This document shows positions 4,989-6,484 of a stretch of 6,484 nt of DNA, in pieces. The notes beneath the pieces are model-generated. The model had not been told where the DNA came from, ran no database searches, and saw only the letters and a program-made list of their open reading frames with translations. Numbering within the stretch: the first letter of the stretch is position 1; every line of letters begins with the position of its first letter. The stretch is taken from positions 1 to 6,484 of the forward strand of contig JAEZGC010000031.1 of NCBI GenBank assembly GCA_023437345.1, given 5' to 3'. Source of the stretch: Actinomycetes bacterium (GTDB lineage Bacteria > Actinomycetota > Actinomycetes > Propionibacteriales > Propionibacteriaceae). Made by a program: the position numbers and the translations under genes.

Positions 4989-6167
4989 ATGCCTGCCGGC
5001 ACCACCAGCACGGGGACCACGGAGAGCATCCGGCGCTCCAATCTCTCAGCGGTCCTGCGCATCCTGTACCTTTCAGGCCCGCGCTCGCGGGCCGCGCTCA
5101 GCCGTGCCACCGGACGCAACCGCTCCACCATCGCCAGCCTCGTGTCCGACCTCGTAGAACTGAACCTGGTCACCGAGCGCGAGCCGGGCGCCTCCCGCCG
5201 GGTGGGCCGCCCCAGCCCGGTGGTCGAGGTCCGGCCCGATGTCGCCGCCATCGCGGTGAACCCCGAGATCGATGCGCTCACCATCGGGCTGGTGGGGCTG
5301 GACGGGACCCTGAAGCGGGTGATCCGCCACGAGTACGACAGGATCCCCTCGGCCGCCGAGGCGGTCAGCATCATCGCCTCGGTGGTGGGCGGCATGCAGC
5401 TGGAGCTCGACGAGCACCTGATGGCCGGCATCGGGGTGGCCGTCCCCGGACAGGTGCGCACCCGCGACGGCGTCGTGATGAACGCCCCCCACCTGAACTG
5501 GCACGAGGAACCGTTCGGCGAGCCGCTGGCGCGGGCCACCGGCCTGCCGGTGGCGGTCGCCAATGACGCCGGGCTCGGCGCCCTGGCCGAGCGGGACTTC
5601 GGGGCCGGACGCGGCAAGCAGCACTTCATCTACCTCAACGGCGGGGCCAGCGGGATCGGCGGCGGGATGGTCGCCGGCGGCGAGCTGCTGGCCGGCGCGT
5701 CCGGCTACGGCGGCGAGCTGGGCCACATCAGGGTGTCGAGCTCTCCGGTGGTCGATTCCGCCGGCATCAGCGGCACCCTCGAGGCGGAGGTCACCCGCGC
5801 CGAACTTGTGGCGGCCCTCGGTGTGGACCGGGTCGATCCGGACGCCTTCGAGCGGACCCTGCTGGCCGACAGGTCGCCCAGGGTGCGGGCCGTGGTCGAG
5901 CGGCAGCTCGATCACCTCGCCACCGCCCTCGCTGCCGTCATCAACCTGCTCAATCCCCAGGTGGTGGCGCTGGGCGGCTTCCTGGCGGCGCTGCTGGCCT
6001 ACGACCCCGACCGGCTGCACGCCGCTGTCGCCCAGGCCGCCCTGCCGCCGTCCTTCGACGGGGTGCGGATCACCGCCACCGAGGTCGGCTCGCACCTGCT
6101 GATGATCGGCGCCGCGCAGCTCGCCTTCAGCAGGGTGCTGGCCGACCCCGCGTCGGCGGCCCGCTGA
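4989..6167 (+). CDS. xylR: ROK-family transcriptional repressor, probable xylose regulator
   Basis: A 392-residue ROK (repressor, ORF, kinase) protein likely to repress the divergent xylAB operon, with xylose or a related sugar as inducer. Residues about 15-65 form a winged helix-turn-helix (RSNLSAVLRILYLSG, then the recognition helix in NRSTIASLVSDLVE), with a wing at RRVGRPSP (70-77). The ROK sugar-binding domain follows (about 85-385): GIGVAVPGQV (147-156), NDA with N192 and D193, SGIGGG (221-226), and GGELGH with E243 and H246. Kinase activity is unlikely because the N-terminal phosphate-binding DxGxT motif is absent (IAVNPEID at 88-95), as in other ROK regulators. Unusually, the zinc motif CxCGxxGCxE reads DSAGISGTLE (256-265). 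All three cysteines are replaced by D256, A258 and T263, while H246 and E265 remain. The name xylR rests on family, divergent position and the operators, not on proven ligand specificity. The ATG follows AAGGAGG by 6 nt. Confidence 0.88.
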   Translation: MPAGTTSTGTTESIRRSNLSAVLRILYLSGPRSRAALSRATGRNRSTIASLVSDLVELNLVTEREPGASRRVGRPSPVVEVRPDVAAIAVNPEIDALTIGLVGLDGTLKRVIRHEYDRIPSAAEAVSIIASVVGGMQLELDEHLMAGIGVAVPGQVRTRDGVVMNAPHLNWHEEPFGEPLARATGLPVAVANDAGLGALAERDFGAGRGKQHFIYLNGGASGIGGGMVAGGELLAGASGYGGELGHIRVSSSPVVDSAGISGTLEAEVTRAELVAALGVDRVDPDAFERTLLADRSPRVRAVVERQLDHLATALAAVINLLNPQVVALGGFLAALLAYDPDRLHAAVAQAALPPSFDGVRITATEVGSHLLMIGAAQLAFSRVLADPASAAR

Positions 6168-6188
6168 CGGGCGCCCGGCCGCGCGTCA
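6165..6188. terminator. GC-rich inverted repeat spanning both convergent stop codons
   Basis: TGACG (6165-6169) pairs with CGTCA (6184-6188). After one G-G mismatch, GCG (6171-6173) pairs with CGC (6180-6182), leaving a 6-nt loop. The two ends are the stop codons of the repressor gene and the LpdA-like gene, which are only 18 nt apart. An alternative 10-bp self-complementary core is CGGGCGCCCG (6168-6177). There is no U tract on either strand, so this is at best a U-less bidirectional terminator. Confidence 0.35.
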
Positions 6189-6484
6189 GTAGGTGATGAC
6201 CTCGTCGGTGCGGTGGCCGTGCAACCGCTGGGCTGCCTCGGCCAGCGAGCCGCTCAGCGACGGGTAGACGGTGAAGGACGCCGCGAGCTGATCGACGGTC
6301 AGCTTGGTGCGGACGGCCGCCGACAGCGGATGGATGAGCTCGCTGGCCGCCGGGCCCACCACGACGCCTCCGATCACGATGCCGGTCAGCGGCAGGCAGA
6401 TCACCTTGACGAACCCGTCGGTGACCGCCCGCATCTTGGCGCGGGCGTTCGACCTCAGCGGCAGCTTCATGACCAGTCCCGGAG
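6186..6484 (-). CDS. lpdA: LpdA-like NAD(P)H-quinone dehydrogenase (flavoprotein disulfide reductase family), C-terminal part only
   Basis: The minus-strand frame is open from the window edge to a TGA at 6188-6186 and gives about 99 residues of the C terminus. The N-terminal FAD- and NAD-binding domains lie outside the window. The visible part is the pyridine nucleotide-disulfide oxidoreductase dimerisation domain: LPLRSNARAKM, then GFVKVICLPLTGIVIGGVVVG, ASELIHPLSAAV, LTVDQLAASFTVYPSLSGS and EAAQRLHG. The pairing of NARAKM, VYPSLSGS and AAQRL matches the M. tuberculosis LpdA (Rv3303c) group, which acts as an NAD(P)H-quinone reductase rather than a true dihydrolipoamide dehydrogenase. The HPxxxE motif normal for dihydrolipoamide dehydrogenase is not in the expected place (VYPSLSGS instead), supporting that split. 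The methionine at 6470 is internal: the homologous frame continues beyond it to the window edge. The gene converges on the repressor gene with an 18-nt gap. Confidence 0.85.
   Translation of the reverse strand, partial: PGLVMKLPLRSNARAKMRAVTDGFVKVICLPLTGIVIGGVVVGPAASELIHPLSAAVRTKLTVDQLAASFTVYPSLSGSLAEAAQRLHGHRTDEVITY

Noticed and set aside
5073..6095. Minus-strand open frame opposite the ROK gene
   Set aside because: It lies entirely within a convincing ROK coding sequence and has no recognisable domain or ribosome binding site evidence.

Overview
The window is GC-rich throughout (roughly 70% by eye), uses GTG/ATG starts with G/C-ending codons, and encodes proteins that resemble actinobacterial orthologues. 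These are a fused biotin carboxylase/biotin carrier subunit of the AccA3/AccBC type, an Arthrobacter/Streptomyces-type xylose isomerase, and an LpdA-like NAD(P)H-quinone dehydrogenase. The source is very probably a high-GC actinobacterium; I cannot fix the order. There are no tRNAs, rRNAs, CRISPR arrays or insertion sequences.

Layout. 1-162: the last 53 codons of an unrecognised + strand gene. 163-257: a short gap with a weak candidate promoter. 258-2018 (+): the acyl-CoA carboxylase alpha subunit. 2019-2136: a convergent gap with a perfect 10-bp hairpin. 2137-3537 (-): xylB, xylulokinase. 3554-4744 (-): xylA, xylose isomerase, which lies upstream of xylB in one operon with a 16-nt gap. 4745-4988: a divergent control region. 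4989-6167 (+): a ROK-family repressor, probably XylR. 6168-6185: an 18-nt convergent gap with a GC-rich inverted repeat. 6186-6484 (-): the C-terminal part of an LpdA-like flavoprotein, cut by the window edge.

How the genes work together. XylA converts D-xylose to D-xylulose, and XylB phosphorylates it to D-xylulose 5-phosphate for the pentose phosphate pathway. The divergently transcribed ROK protein most likely represses both sides when xylose is absent. The control region supports this. Both divergent promoters can be read as a near-consensus -35, a 17-bp spacer and the same -10 hexamer TATGTT. In both, that -10 runs directly into the half-site ATGTTG. On the xylA side the site is a perfect ATGTTG-N7-CAACAT palindrome; on the repressor side it has the same spacing but a degenerate second half.

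The most notable points are this paired promoter/operator design and the loss of all three cysteines of the ROK zinc motif in the repressor, although its likely sugar-contact residues are kept. The xylBA-xylR block also sits as a self-contained cassette, flanked by hairpins, between two housekeeping genes. No xylose transporter is present here. I see no wholly new system; this is a mostly ordinary catabolic locus with some unusual regulatory detail.
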